A stretch of 64,000 nt of DNA from Salipaludibacillus agaradhaerens (GTDB taxonomy: Bacteria; Bacillota; Bacilli; Bacillales; Salisediminibacteriaceae): assembly GCF_002019735.1 (NCBI RefSeq), contig NZ_KV917378.1:1390869-1454868 (forward strand), given 5' to 3'. The notes below the pieces were generated by a model. That model made no database searches. It was not told the DNA's origin and saw only the letters and a program-made list of their open reading frames with translations. The position numbers and the translations under genes were made by a program. This document shows positions 37,606 to 46,347 of this stretch, piece by piece. Within the stretch, counting starts at the first letter, position 1. Each line of letters opens with the position of its first letter.

Positions 37606-38424
37606 TTATGTCAAATTTTCTTCTTTTTTAGCCTGGAGCCATTGATCTATTAACTCTGTCGTAAACCCTCTTGAGAATAAAAACTGTTTTATACGCTGGT
37701 CACGTTCCCATTCAGGTTTTTTTTCATACTTCTTCCACGCTTTTTCTCCTTGTTTTTCTACTGCCCGCCATTCAATTTCTGGATCTTCTTTCAATTCAGC
37801 TTCTTTCAATGCCTCTACGGCTATAGAGTGTGAATAACCCCGCTGTATAATAAATTGAATCAATTTTTGCTGTTTCTTTTTTACTCCTTCATTCTTATAG
37901 GAGGATTGTTTTTTTTCAATCATAACGATCGCGTGGTGAAGCTGAAGCTCAGTGGAATATTGAGTCATTACATCATCAATAAGTGCTTGACTTATTCCTT
38001 TTTGATACAGCTCCTGCTGAATGATTAAAGGCCCTTTTTTTCCAGTATCACGTTTTGTACGAACAAAAGCTTCTGCAAATAGTCTGTCATCGATAAATTG
38101 CAGCTCACGGAGTCTGTCCATTATTTCTCCAGCCTGCTCATCACTGACTTCATGATCTTTCAAATAAGTTAACACTTCTAATTCAGAGCGCATTCTATAA
38201 GACAGAAAATTCAGCACTTTTTGCATCATCTTGTCTAAATTGTCTTTCTCCTGTAGTTGGGATATGTCGGCTTCTGAAATTTCTTTTCCTTTTAATAACT
38301 GTTCTTGTACTAGTAAATTTTCAGATACTGTAAAAGCATATTGATCTTTATTGTTTTCTTTTATATAAATATGAAATCTATCTTTTCTTTTTTTAGCTGC
38401 GGTAATTTTTGAAATAACTGGCAC
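37606..38424 (-). CDS. recX: Regulatory protein RecX
   Basis: 272 residues. RecX binds RecA filaments and modulates recombination. Three tandem three-helix repeats are visible, beginning with LNFLSYRMRSELEVLTYLKDHEVS, FVRTKRDTGKKGPLIIQQELYQKGIS and QRIKQFLFSRGFTTELIDQWLQ. The start is GTG with AGGAGAGG upstream. Corresponds to B. subtilis yfhG, divergent from yfhF as there. Confidence 0.9.
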   Translation of the reverse strand: MPVISKITAAKKRKDRFHIYIKENNKDQYAFTVSENLLVQEQLLKGKEISEADISQLQEKDNLDKMMQKVLNFLSYRMRSELEVLTYLKDHEVSDEQAGEIMDRLRELQFIDDRLFAEAFVRTKRDTGKKGPLIIQQELYQKGISQALIDDVMTQYSTELQLHHAIVMIEKKQSSYKNEGVKKKQQKLIQFIIQRGYSHSIAVEALKEAELKEDPEIEWRAVEKQGEKAWKKYEKKPEWERDQRIKQFLFSRGFTTELIDQWLQAKKEENLT

Positions 38425-38517
38425 CCTAACCTCTCCTTTAGTTAAAACGTTTCAAGACGTACATTTAAAGGGAATAAAAGTATAACGGTATCAAAACCTT
38501 AAGGAGGTACAATCGAT

Positions 38518-39423
38518 ATGAAAATAGCTATAACAGGTGGAACAGGTCTCATCGGACAAGCTGTTACTAAAGAACTTATTTCAAGAGATCATCATGTCCT
38601 TATTCTAACGAGAAATAAAGAAAATAAAAAGAGTAAATATGGGATCACCTATGTAGAATGGCTAAAAGAGGGTACATATCCTGAAAAAGAACTTGAAGGT
38701 ATTGATGGATTAATTAATTTAGCAGGAGAAAATTTGAATAGTGGCAGATGGACAGCGGATAAAAAGAAGGAAATATTGCAGAGCCGTATTGTCGCAACAC
38801 GTGAAGTCGTACGAATAATCGAACAGCTAAAGAAGAAGCCTGACGTTTTAGTTAATGGATCTGCAGTAGGTTTTTACGGTACGTCCTTTACTCAAACATT
38901 TACCGAAAAAGAAACGACACCAGGGAATAATTTTTTAGCTGATGTTGTAGCAAAGTGGGAAAACGAAGCCTTGAAAGCAGCGCCAACTGTAAGAGTGGTA
39001 TGTGCTCGTTTCGGCCTCGTATTATCGGTAGAAGACGGCGCCCTAAAAAAGATGTTACCACCATTTCGCCTTGGAGCTGGGGGGAAACTTGGCACAGGTG
39101 AACAATGGATGTCGTGGATTCATATCAGTGATGTGGCTAGAGCTCTAGCACATTCTCTCACTACTCCTTCCCTTCAGGGGCCTGTAAATATAACAGCTCC
39201 TCATCCACAAATGATGAAACACTTTGGGCAACAGTTAGCTGCTGTTTTAAATCGGCCATTTTGGGCCCCTGTACCAAGTAGTCTATTAAAATTCATACTT
39301 GGTGATATGAGTATCCTTATTTTAGAAGGACAAAGAGTCCTACCTGCGAAGTTAGAACAACACGATTTTCGGTTTCAATTTCCCCATCTACAAGATGCAT
39401 TAACTGATTTGATAAAAAAATAA
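38518..39423 (+). CDS. yfhF: TIGR01777-type NAD-dependent epimerase/dehydratase YfhF
   Basis: 301 residues, extended SDR fold. N-terminal TGGTGLIG, the family's INLAGENLNSGRWTADKKKEILQSR and GSAVGFYGTS, then MSWIHISDVARAL and a C-terminal WAPVPSSLLKFILGDMS..ILEGQRVLPAKLEQHDF that defines TIGR01777. Relatives include a cell-division inhibitor homologue; the substrate is unknown. AAGGAGG is 11 bases before the ATG. Divergent from recX. Confidence 0.92.
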   Translation: MKIAITGGTGLIGQAVTKELISRDHHVLILTRNKENKKSKYGITYVEWLKEGTYPEKELEGIDGLINLAGENLNSGRWTADKKKEILQSRIVATREVVRIIEQLKKKPDVLVNGSAVGFYGTSFTQTFTEKETTPGNNFLADVVAKWENEALKAAPTVRVVCARFGLVLSVEDGALKKMLPPFRLGAGGKLGTGEQWMSWIHISDVARALAHSLTTPSLQGPVNITAPHPQMMKHFGQQLAAVLNRPFWAPVPSSLLKFILGDMSILILEGQRVLPAKLEQHDFRFQFPHLQDALTDLIKK

Positions 39424-39490
39424 TTATTTCTGCATAAATGGAATAACTTCTGGTCAGTATAAGGAAAAGCGACTAAAAGGAGGCTCTCCT

Positions 39491-39622
39491 ATGGCTACCG
39501 ACGCAAAGAAAAGAAAAACAAGGGCAGAAAAACGATTAACATCCCGCGCGCTTGAAATGGCCCATCAATCTGATTTCAAAGCGGCTGATAAAGCGTTCTC
39601 CAAGCACAAATCAAACTTGTAG
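39491..39622 (+). CDS. yfhE: YfhE-like small spore-related protein
   Basis: 43 residues, very basic: KKRKTRAEKRLTSRALEMAHQSDFKAADKAF. AAAAGGAGG is seven bases before the ATG. The motif pattern (basic start, QSDFKAADKAF) and position between yfhF and yfhD agree with B. subtilis YfhE, whose function is not known. No membrane segment. Confidence 0.72.
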   Translation: MATDAKKRKTRAEKRLTSRALEMAHQSDFKAADKAFSKHKSNL

Positions 39623-39672
39623 TTGAACAATTAGTCAACATGATTAACTATGGATAAAAAGGAGCGGTTTCT

Positions 39673-39822
39673 ATGGATCCACGTAAAAAAAGACGGGAAG
39701 CAACTGAGGACGATAGCAATAAAGATGTAAAATATAGTGATGAATTAGCTGATACAGAAGACCGTGAAGCACAAGCAAGAGCGAAAGCGGCTACTCAACG
39801 CGTTAATAAAAACAATATTTAA
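39673..39822 (+). CDS. yfhD: YfhD-like small spore-related protein
   Basis: 49 residues, highly charged: DPRKKRREATEDDSNKDVKYSDELADTEDREAQARAKAATQRV. AAAGGAG precedes the ATG. The KYSDELAD..D.EA..RA..A..R pattern is that of YfhD. It is 50 bases after yfhE, with a strong terminator after it, so the two form a short transcription unit. The order yfhF-yfhE-yfhD fits the B. subtilis locus. Confidence 0.75.
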   Translation: MDPRKKRREATEDDSNKDVKYSDELADTEDREAQARAKAATQRVNKNNI

Positions 39823-39825
39823 TAA

Positions 39826-39866
39826 GACTCCTCTGCCTTCAATAAGCAGAGGAGTTTTGTCTTTTG
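39826..39866 (+). terminator. Terminator of yfhE-yfhD
   Basis: ACTCCTCTGC (39827-39836) pairs with GCAGAGGAGT (39846-39855), then TTTGTCTTTTG. Confidence 0.9.
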
Positions 39867-40101
39867 TCTATTTAAAATTGTTTTCTTTACTACACAAATG
39901 GACAAAAGACAGTTATGATGGAGAGAGAAGATTAGTGTCATTATCATTCTCTTTGATCTATCTCTTGGAACACATGTTATGTTTATGTGCTATTCTCAGT
40001 CGTACATGAGCCGCCTGCTAGAAAGGAACTGAAGCAATAAAGTACCTTCATCACTCTTTTCAAGCGCTACTATATCTTATGAAAGAAAGGACCGGTGAAG
40101 T

Positions 40102-40971
40102 ATGCCTGCATTACCACCAAGTTTCTTAGGAAAAAAAGTTTATCTGGATGGCCAAAACAGCCGTTATTACGTCTTAAAATATGAGGAGGTACAGGGGGTA
40201 AAGAAAATTCATGCGTTATTATTCGAGCGAGAAGCGCCTGTTATTTTCGCCGTTTTAGATCATAACGGTCAATTCCTTGACTCTTTTTTCCTGTCAAATA
40301 AAACGACTGTTGATTCATCTAAAGCAATGGAGCGCTATAAAAAAATAGCTGAACGCAAAAGTCATCATAAAGTAACCCAGGACGATTTAAAGGACGCACT
40401 TAAACCTGAGAAAGACGCTAAAATGAAAAACGATAATATTATTAAACACCTCATTGATGAACATCTTGAAGATATTAAGCATCAATGGCCATCTCGCCTA
40501 ATTGCCCTGCAAAATGCTGACGGCAAAGCAGACAATTCTCTCATCATGACCACGCTGAAACAAGCTATTAAAGAAGCGAATGCTTTAAAATCATTTAAAT
40601 TTATTTTAAATCACCGGATCGACTCATATATCCCACTTTTAGCTGAGCATATCAATGATCACCCTCAACTCATTCAAGAAATATCAGCCTATTATTTAAG
40701 CCACGACTACGCCAAAATCATGTCTCAATTCGTATTTAACGCAACTCAATACATTTCAATAGAAAATGCTGAAACAATTGAATTGTTATTAACAGAAGCA
40801 CAAAAGATTGACAGGGTTAACTATTCATCGGTTTTTAAGCAAGCGTTAGTTAAATTACTAAAACGCGTTAAAGTTGAAACAAATATGCCGACAAAAACGT
40901 GGCTAGGAGAAACCATTCGCAATCACTCGCTTAAAAAAGATATTGTGGACATCTTAAAAAAGACGCGTTAA
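40102..40971 (+). CDS. Hypothetical protein, 289 residues
   Basis: Not recognised. Soluble, Lys/Asp/Ile rich, without signal peptide or membrane helix. A beta-rich N-terminal part (about 10-68: KVYLDGQNSRYYVLKYEEVQ...VIFAVLDHNGQFLDSFFLSN) is followed by a basic linker (75-110) and an all-helical C-terminal domain (about 112-289). The ATG is six bases after GGTGA. Own terminator downstream; a bidirectional hairpin shared with treR. No neighbour suggests a role. Confidence 0.75.
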   Translation: MPALPPSFLGKKVYLDGQNSRYYVLKYEEVQGVKKIHALLFEREAPVIFAVLDHNGQFLDSFFLSNKTTVDSSKAMERYKKIAERKSHHKVTQDDLKDALKPEKDAKMKNDNIIKHLIDEHLEDIKHQWPSRLIALQNADGKADNSLIMTTLKQAIKEANALKSFKFILNHRIDSYIPLLAEHINDHPQLIQEISAYYLSHDYAKIMSQFVFNATQYISIENAETIELLLTEAQKIDRVNYSSVFKQALVKLLKRVKVETNMPTKTWLGETIRNHSLKKDIVDILKKTR

Positions 40972-40973
40972 GC

Positions 40974-41014
40974 CAAAAGAACAAGCCGCTGTTTAACGTG
41001 GCTTGTTCTTTCAT
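40974..41014. terminator. Bidirectional terminator
   Basis: Perfect 12-base-pair stem AAAGAACAAGCC (40976-40987) / GGCTTGTTCTTT (41000-41011) between the convergent hypothetical gene and treR. Confidence 0.88.
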
Positions 41015-41021
41015 AGCTATC

Positions 41022-41741
41022 CTAGTGGTGTACATTCCGTCGAGCGAAGTCAACAAACTTAAATTTATCTGGTCGATGACGGGATTCTGTATATTGAAAT
41101 AAACTTGCATCATCAAAATAAACGAAATTTTTCACAATGACAATATTGGTGAAACCGTCTAGGTCTAACAGACGTCTATCCTCTTCAGTCGGTTCAACAA
41201 CACTAATTTCCTTCTTAGCAAAACTAATCGTTAATCCAAGTTCATGTTCAATGTACTCGTAAATCGAGTTCTCACAAGTTTCTTTCGTTAGATTACTAAC
41301 AAAAGAATGATTAAGATAATCTTTATCAAGAATGATCCGCTCACCATCTATTTCCCTTACCCGATACACTTCCCAAACTTTATCTTTACCTGTCACATTT
41401 AAATGCCGCTGAATGTTTTGATCAGGCTTAATAAGCTCTAGCACTTCCACAATAGTACGATGCTCTTTCCCCATATTCACTGCTAGCTCTTTAAAACTGA
41501 TCAACCCTGAAATGGGAAAGTCAATTTTTTTTGCATCGAGCACGATTGAGCCCTTACCTTGAATTTTTTGAATAAAACCATTTTGTGATAATAGTGTTAA
41601 TGCTTTTCTAATCGTTTCTCGAGAGGTATTAAAGTCCTTCATCAAATCATGTTCGGACGGTAGCTTCGTATTGGCTGGATAGATACCAGACCGAATATCA
41701 TCTGCAATTTCCCGATATATTTGAAAATATTTATTTTTCAT
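41022..41741 (-). CDS. treR: Trehalose operon repressor TreR (GntR/UTRA family)
   Basis: 239 residues. N-terminal GntR winged helix (about 5-70: IYREIADDIRSGIYPANTKLPSEHDLM..FNTSRETIRKALTLLSQNGFI) and a C-terminal UTRA ligand domain that binds trehalose-6-phosphate in the family. The start MKNKYF is chosen with AAAGGTGA before it; an earlier GTG and ATG are in frame. It follows treA by 23 bases, and a perfect TTGTATATACAA operator precedes treA, so it likely represses its own operon. Confidence 0.93.
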   Translation of the reverse strand: MKNKYFQIYREIADDIRSGIYPANTKLPSEHDLMKDFNTSRETIRKALTLLSQNGFIQKIQGKGSIVLDAKKIDFPISGLISFKELAVNMGKEHRTIVEVLELIKPDQNIQRHLNVTGKDKVWEVYRVREIDGERIILDKDYLNHSFVSNLTKETCENSIYEYIEHELGLTISFAKKEISVVEPTEEDRRLLDLDGFTNIVIVKNFVYFDDASLFQYTESRHRPDKFKFVDFARRNVHH

Positions 41742-41763
41742 AGACATCACCTTTTACAGTTTA

Positions 41764-43458
41764 TCAAACTTTTTTCATATGATAAACTAACGACTCATAA
41801 GGCTTTATTGACATTGTTTTGCTTAGCACCTTATTCTCTTCATAATTAGTTAAAAGCAAAGTGGCTTCGTAGCTTTCCACGTCTAGATCATCTGGTAACT
41901 GACATTGTGTCTCCCCATCATAAAAATGGTTTATGACTAACAATTTCTCATCGTTATATGTCCGGACGTAGACGAAAAGTCTGTCGTCATTTTCTAAAAG
42001 CAACTGATAATCGCCATATGTTACTATATCTAATTCTTTCCGAAGATTAATTAGTCTCTTATAATGGTGAAAAATTGAATCTTTATCTTCAATAGCGGCA
42101 GACGCATTAATTTGCTCATAATTTGGAGCCAATGGAATCCATGGTGTTCCATCAGTGAACCCTCCATTTATGTCACTATTCCATTGCATAGGCGTCCTTG
42201 AATTATCTCGGGATTTAGCTTGGATAATCTTTAGAATCTCTTGCTCCCTATAACCTTCACTCTTTTTTGCTTCATACATGTTGAGCGTTTCCACATCGCG
42301 GTAATCATCTATCGTATTAAATTTTGGATCGGTCATGCCAATTTCTTCCCCTTGATATATATAAGGTGTCCCTTGCATCAAATGAATGGTCGTGGCTAAC
42401 ATTTTGGCAGATTGCTTATGATAGTCACCATCATTTCCATATCGTGTAACTACACGCGGCTGGTCATGGTTACACCAAAACAACGCATTCCACCCGCCAC
42501 CTTTGTACATTTCAGTCTGCCAAGTTGATAAAATACGCTTTAATGCCCCAAAATCCATCTCGGCAAGGGCCCATTTTTCACCATCAGGATAATCGACTTT
42601 TAAATGATGAAAATTAAATGTCATGTTTAATTCTTTTCTATCCGGTCTCGTGTACTTAATACAATGGTCTATCGTAGTTGAACTCATCTCTCCAACTGTC
42701 ATAACATCGTACTTGGAAAAAACACATTCGTTCATTTCATGGATAAATTCATGTACTCTTGGACCATCTGTATAGAATTTACGTCCATCACCAGGGAGAA
42801 TCGTACCTTCATCATTAGGGAAATCCTGATCCTTTGAAATTAAATTAATGACATCAAGGCGAAAACCATCTACACCTTTTTGAAACCAGAAATGCATCAT
42901 ATCGTAAATAGACTGACGCACCTCTTGATTTTCCCAATTTAAATCTGCCTGTGTAACGTCAAAAAGATGTAAATAATAATCACGAGTCGTCTCGTTATAT
43001 TGCCATGCACTTCCACCGAATTTTGACTGCCAATTTGTTGGCTCCTTCCCATTTACAGCACTCTTCCAAATATAATAATTCCTATATGGGTTAGCCTTTG
43101 ATGATGCTGATTCTTTAAACCACTTGTGCGCTGTTGACGTATGGTTAACAACGATATCCATAATTATTTTCAAGCCACGTTCATGTGCCTCTTTCAATAA
43201 TAAATCAAAGTCTTCCATCGTCCCATATTCTTCATGTATGCTGTAATAATCACTAATATCGTAGCCATTATCTCTCTGCGGCGACGTATATATTGGTGTA
43301 AGCCACAAGACGTCCACACCTAATTGTACTAGATAATCCAGTTTATCAATTATTCCTTGAAGATCACCAACGCCGTCACCTGTCGTATCGTTAAAACTCT
43401 TCGGATATATTTGGTAGACGACAGCTCTTCTCCACCATTCATTCATTTCGATTCCCAT
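41764..43458 (-). CDS. treA: Alpha,alpha-phosphotrehalase
   Basis: 564 residues, GH13 glycoside hydrolase splitting trehalose-6-phosphate into glucose and glucose-6-phosphate. Catalytic residues: nucleophile D202 (GFRLDVIN), acid/base E257 (VGEMSS), transition-state stabiliser D332 (NHDQPR); family VNHTS at 105 and SRTPMQW near the end. GGAGG is seven bases before the ATG. A TreR operator and a cre lie upstream; treR follows on the same transcript. The PTS gene treP is not in the window. Oligo-1,6-glucosidase is the alternative, but TreR linkage and operator favour TreA. Confidence 0.92.
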   Translation of the reverse strand: MGIEMNEWWRRAVVYQIYPKSFNDTTGDGVGDLQGIIDKLDYLVQLGVDVLWLTPIYTSPQRDNGYDISDYYSIHEEYGTMEDFDLLLKEAHERGLKIIMDIVVNHTSTAHKWFKESASSKANPYRNYYIWKSAVNGKEPTNWQSKFGGSAWQYNETTRDYYLHLFDVTQADLNWENQEVRQSIYDMMHFWFQKGVDGFRLDVINLISKDQDFPNDEGTILPGDGRKFYTDGPRVHEFIHEMNECVFSKYDVMTVGEMSSTTIDHCIKYTRPDRKELNMTFNFHHLKVDYPDGEKWALAEMDFGALKRILSTWQTEMYKGGGWNALFWCNHDQPRVVTRYGNDGDYHKQSAKMLATTIHLMQGTPYIYQGEEIGMTDPKFNTIDDYRDVETLNMYEAKKSEGYREQEILKIIQAKSRDNSRTPMQWNSDINGGFTDGTPWIPLAPNYEQINASAAIEDKDSIFHHYKRLINLRKELDIVTYGDYQLLLENDDRLFVYVRTYNDEKLLVINHFYDGETQCQLPDDLDVESYEATLLLTNYEENKVLSKTMSIKPYESLVYHMKKV

Positions 43459-43471
43459 TGTGAAACCTCCG

Positions 43472-43487
43472 ATTAAACGTTTTCAAA
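43472..43487. promoter_or_regulatory. cre-like site upstream of treA
   Basis: Minus strand TTGAAAACGTTTAATC resembles the CcpA consensus with mismatches only at the 3' end. It lies between the promoter region and the treA SD. Confidence 0.45.
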
Positions 43488-43520
43488 ATATAACCTTTTT
43501 AAAATATTTTAATATAAGTA

Positions 43521-43540
43521 TATCTTGTATATACAAGATA
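43521..43540. promoter_or_regulatory. TreR operator
   Basis: TATCTTGTATATACAAGATA is a perfect 20-base palindrome containing TTGTATATACAA, the known B. subtilis TreR operator core. It overlaps the -35 of a promoter candidate (TTGTAT, 16 bases, TATTAA on the minus strand). Confidence 0.9.
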
Positions 43541-43694
43541 GTAAAGTGTCTTAAGATGAAGAAGATATAGAAATCATTCACTTATTTAGTGGGCAAGTCC
43601 CTTCTTTTATTTCATTCTCTCCCTTTCCATTGATCATCATCTTTAACAAAGTCGATGAGTTAGTGGAAAAATAATGTTAAATAGAATAAACGAC

Positions 43695-43731
43695 TAACAA
43701 AAAAGGCATCATCCAAATGAATGATACCTTT
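43695..43731 (-). terminator. Terminator downstream of the YtkA-type lipoprotein gene
   Basis: Minus strand AAAGGTATCAT and ATGATGCCTTT pair around an eight-base loop, followed by TTTTGTTAG. Confidence 0.8.
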
Positions 43732-43800
43732 GCGAGATCTAAAAACAATCCTTCTTATGATCGTTATTTAAGCGATTATAGTATTAAGCTTGGAAAAAGA

Positions 43801-44601
43801 TTAATTCACTTGAATTAAATACTGGACATGCTCATGAAGGCTATCATCTTCAAGGTGAACCATCACATGGTATTCCCCTTCATCTTCGAACAGATGAACG
43901 GCTTCATACAAGCCAGCTTCCACTTCCTCGGCAGGAATCCACTCGTGGCGTTCATCGCCATGCTTCCAAATTTCATATTGGACTTCTCCATCCGACCAGG
44001 CCTCTTCTTCCCACTCCACATAAGCAGTTAGCGTCACCTCATCTCCAACTTCGGCTTCCTCTCCAGCTCGCCAATCAAGTGTCATATTCTCATGTAAATG
44101 ACCTTGTTCATGACTATCTCCTTCGTGATCATGATGATCATTATTTTCTGCCGCATTGTTTTCTTCTTCATTTTCCTCTGTCGTATGGCCAACTGTTATT
44201 TCTTCAACTGGCATCACATGTGAGCCTCTTGCAGTTACATGGGGTTGTACCATATAGACCCCATTTTGAGAGAATTCATACGTCACTTCATATATTCCCT
44301 CTTCTCCCGGAAGGTCTGCCTCGATCATATCACTATCAGCTTTTTCCCCATCCAACCAAACTTCAAAAATAACTTCAGAAGCATCATCTACCTTTTCATC
44401 CCCTTGTAAAACAAGAGCCTGTAAAACGACTTCTTCCCCTAGTTCAGCTGTCTCAGGAATATTAATTTCAGCTTCTAATGGTTCTAAGTTCACATCATTA
44501 ACATTCACCGCCCCAGAACTATTATCTGGTTCCCCTTGTCCACAAGCTGTTATTAGACCTGCTAATCCAATAACTACTAAACTAGTCATTACTCGCTTCA
44601 T
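43801..44601 (-). CDS. Lipoprotein with two YtkA/FixH-like domains
   Basis: 266 residues. Signal peptide with lipobox LITAC, so it is anchored outside the membrane. Two similar domains follow: about 45-130 (EINIPETAELGEEVVLQALVLQGDEKVDDASEVIFEVW..., GIYEVTYEFSQNGVYMVQPHVTARG) and about 175-266 (LDWRAGEEAEVGDEVTLTAYVEWEEEAWSDGEVQYEIW..., LYEAVHLFEDEGEYHVMVHLED). The linker between is rich in His, Asp and Glu. YtkA-like domains are linked with copper or heme-copper oxidase assembly in some bacteria; here no such gene is adjacent. The upstream extension (65 codons) has no ribosome site. Confidence 0.85.
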   Translation of the reverse strand: MKRVMTSLVVIGLAGLITACGQGEPDNSSGAVNVNDVNLEPLEAEINIPETAELGEEVVLQALVLQGDEKVDDASEVIFEVWLDGEKADSDMIEADLPGEEGIYEVTYEFSQNGVYMVQPHVTARGSHVMPVEEITVGHTTEENEEENNAAENNDHHDHEGDSHEQGHLHENMTLDWRAGEEAEVGDEVTLTAYVEWEEEAWSDGEVQYEIWKHGDERHEWIPAEEVEAGLYEAVHLFEDEGEYHVMVHLEDDSLHEHVQYLIQVN

Positions 44602-44949
44602 TTCCTCACCCCATGTTATTAATATTACTACTTTTACTATAGTAAAAATATATCCATTGAAAGCATACACGATTTTACAGTTAAGCGCCACCAATAGCTT
44701 GGTGTTCACATTTTCGTCACATTTGTCCCCGTCATCCTTCCTTGGGTAAGTTGAACTCTGTGAGGTAAATTTAGAACTTCTATGAACAAAGATCAAATCT
44801 CTCAGACACTAGTTCGTCTCTCCTCTTCCCTTACCCTCCCCTAGTTTTCTTATTTCGAGCTCAATCAGAACTGCTTTGTTCAGTCGTTCTAAATTTATCA
44901 GCCAATGACTTATTAAAAAACTCTCTAGCCACACTTTATTATTTTAGTA

Positions 44950-44999
44950 AAGAAAACGAGCTTTTCTCATAGACAATACTAGTGAGAAAAACTCGTTTA
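44950..44999 (-). terminator. Terminator downstream of the galactan operon
   Basis: Minus strand AAACGAGTTTTTCTCA and TGAGAAAAGCTCGTTT pair with one mismatch, then TCTTTACT. It lies about 155 bases past the ganB stop, with repeat copy F between. The remainder of 44602-45152 shows no gene. Confidence 0.75.
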
Positions 45000-45000
45000 A

Positions 45001-45147
45001 ATTTATTACAGATAGCCCTCCGTAAAACGACCATCTCAAAATAGAAAGGATCATCTATTTAGGCGAGAGCTAACGACCACTAAAGTCATGAATCAACTCC
45101 ACGATCAATCAGTGGGATAGGAACGAAAACGACCACTAATTGAAGGT
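45001..45147 (-). repeat. Dispersed structured repeat, family 1, copy F (inverted)
   Basis: Minus strand copy: CCTTCAATTAGTGG...CCCACTGATTGATCG..., GAGTTGATTCATGACTTTAGTGG, CGCCTAAATAGA..TCTATTTTGAGATGG and the tail TACGGAGGGCTATCTGTAATAAAT. It is the only copy in this orientation in the window and forms the 3' trailer of the gan operon. Confidence 0.75.
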
Positions 45148-45152
45148 TTGTG

Positions 45153-46325
45153 TTACTCATTAAAAATCTTTAATGATGGTAAGGCATTACCGTCAAAATC
45201 AAACAATGTTTGGTTGTCCCATGCATTTCCTTCGCCATCTTTCCAACCAGCATTTTCAGCCGGTATCCATGTTGGTTCCCAATAGAAAAAACCTCTGCCA
45301 TGATCATTTGGCACACCATGTATGACCGACATGACATCTTCTAAAAATGCTGTCTGTCCTTCAACAGTGGCCGGATAACCGCCTTCAACCTCTTCCTCTG
45401 TACCGAATATATTTGGAAAACCATCCCCCTCTTCCAATGTGTGAGCATAGGATGTTTCAACGACAATCACGTCTTTATTATATCTCTCACTGATGTCATT
45501 CAAGTTAGCTTGTAAGTCATTTAGGGAGCCATGCCAATAAGGATAATACGATAGTCCAATGACATCAAAGTCATGGACACCGTGAGCTAACATCTCATCA
45601 AACCACCAACGATACAAGTCATTGTCTCCTCCGTCTGCCAGGTGTAGCATTATTTCCACACTATGATTCTCTGGCAATGTGTCGTGAACGGCATCAATAC
45701 CTGCATTTACTAACTGTAAGAGATTTTCAAATCCACCGTAATCTACGCCTTGTTCTTCTCCCCATGTTTTACCGTCTGGCCACAGCATGCCAGACTGAAT
45801 TTCATTACCGATTTGAATCATATCTGGCAGGCCATCCACTTCTTCTAGCACTTGTAACGTTTCAGCTGTGTGGTCATACACAACATCGACTAATTCATCA
45901 AACGTCAAGTCTTCCCAAGCAGTCGGTTTGTTTTGTCTTTCAGGATCAGCCCAAAAATTTGAGTAATGAAAATTTAAGAGAAAGCCCATATCGTGTTCTT
46001 TTACGCGCTGTGCCATCGTGACTGTTTCCTCTAGGTCATTGGCACCGCCAACATTAACTGGGTCTTCCCATATTTTCAAACGTATATAGTTAACACCGTT
46101 ATCTTTCAATATTTCCAGAGCGTCTTTCTCTACGCCATTATCGTAGAATGTCCCTCCGCCTCTTTCTACTTTTTGCAGTAAAGAGACGTCCGCTCCTTTA
46201 ATAAAGGTTTCATCTACTTCTTTTTCACCCTCTGAAGCTAAAACGGTAAAAGAAAGTGCGGCGGCTGTCGAAAAAGCTAAAACACTTAATACTGTGCCTA
46301 AAATAAATGTCCGTTTCTTTTTCAT
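45153..46325 (-). CDS. ganB: Secreted endo-beta-1,4-galactanase (GH53)
   Basis: 390 residues. Signal peptide (1-about 30, cut after ...FTVLA). GH53 TIM barrel cleaves beta-1,4-galactan of pectin side chains. Catalytic acid/base E175 (QIGNEIQ) and nucleophile E280 (VVETSY). Also FIKGADVSLL at the start of the mature enzyme and FYWEPTWIP near the end, both family marks. No carbohydrate-binding module. GAGGTGATAG precedes the ATG. Last gene of the gan operon, 23 bases after ganA, producing the oligosaccharides taken up by GanSPQ. Confidence 0.93.
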   Translation of the reverse strand: MKKKRTFILGTVLSVLAFSTAAALSFTVLASEGEKEVDETFIKGADVSLLQKVERGGGTFYDNGVEKDALEILKDNGVNYIRLKIWEDPVNVGGANDLEETVTMAQRVKEHDMGFLLNFHYSNFWADPERQNKPTAWEDLTFDELVDVVYDHTAETLQVLEEVDGLPDMIQIGNEIQSGMLWPDGKTWGEEQGVDYGGFENLLQLVNAGIDAVHDTLPENHSVEIMLHLADGGDNDLYRWWFDEMLAHGVHDFDVIGLSYYPYWHGSLNDLQANLNDISERYNKDVIVVETSYAHTLEEGDGFPNIFGTEEEVEGGYPATVEGQTAFLEDVMSVIHGVPNDHGRGFFYWEPTWIPAENAGWKDGEGNAWDNQTLFDFDGNALPSLKIFNE

Positions 46326-46347
46326 CCACTATCACCTCATTAAAGAA

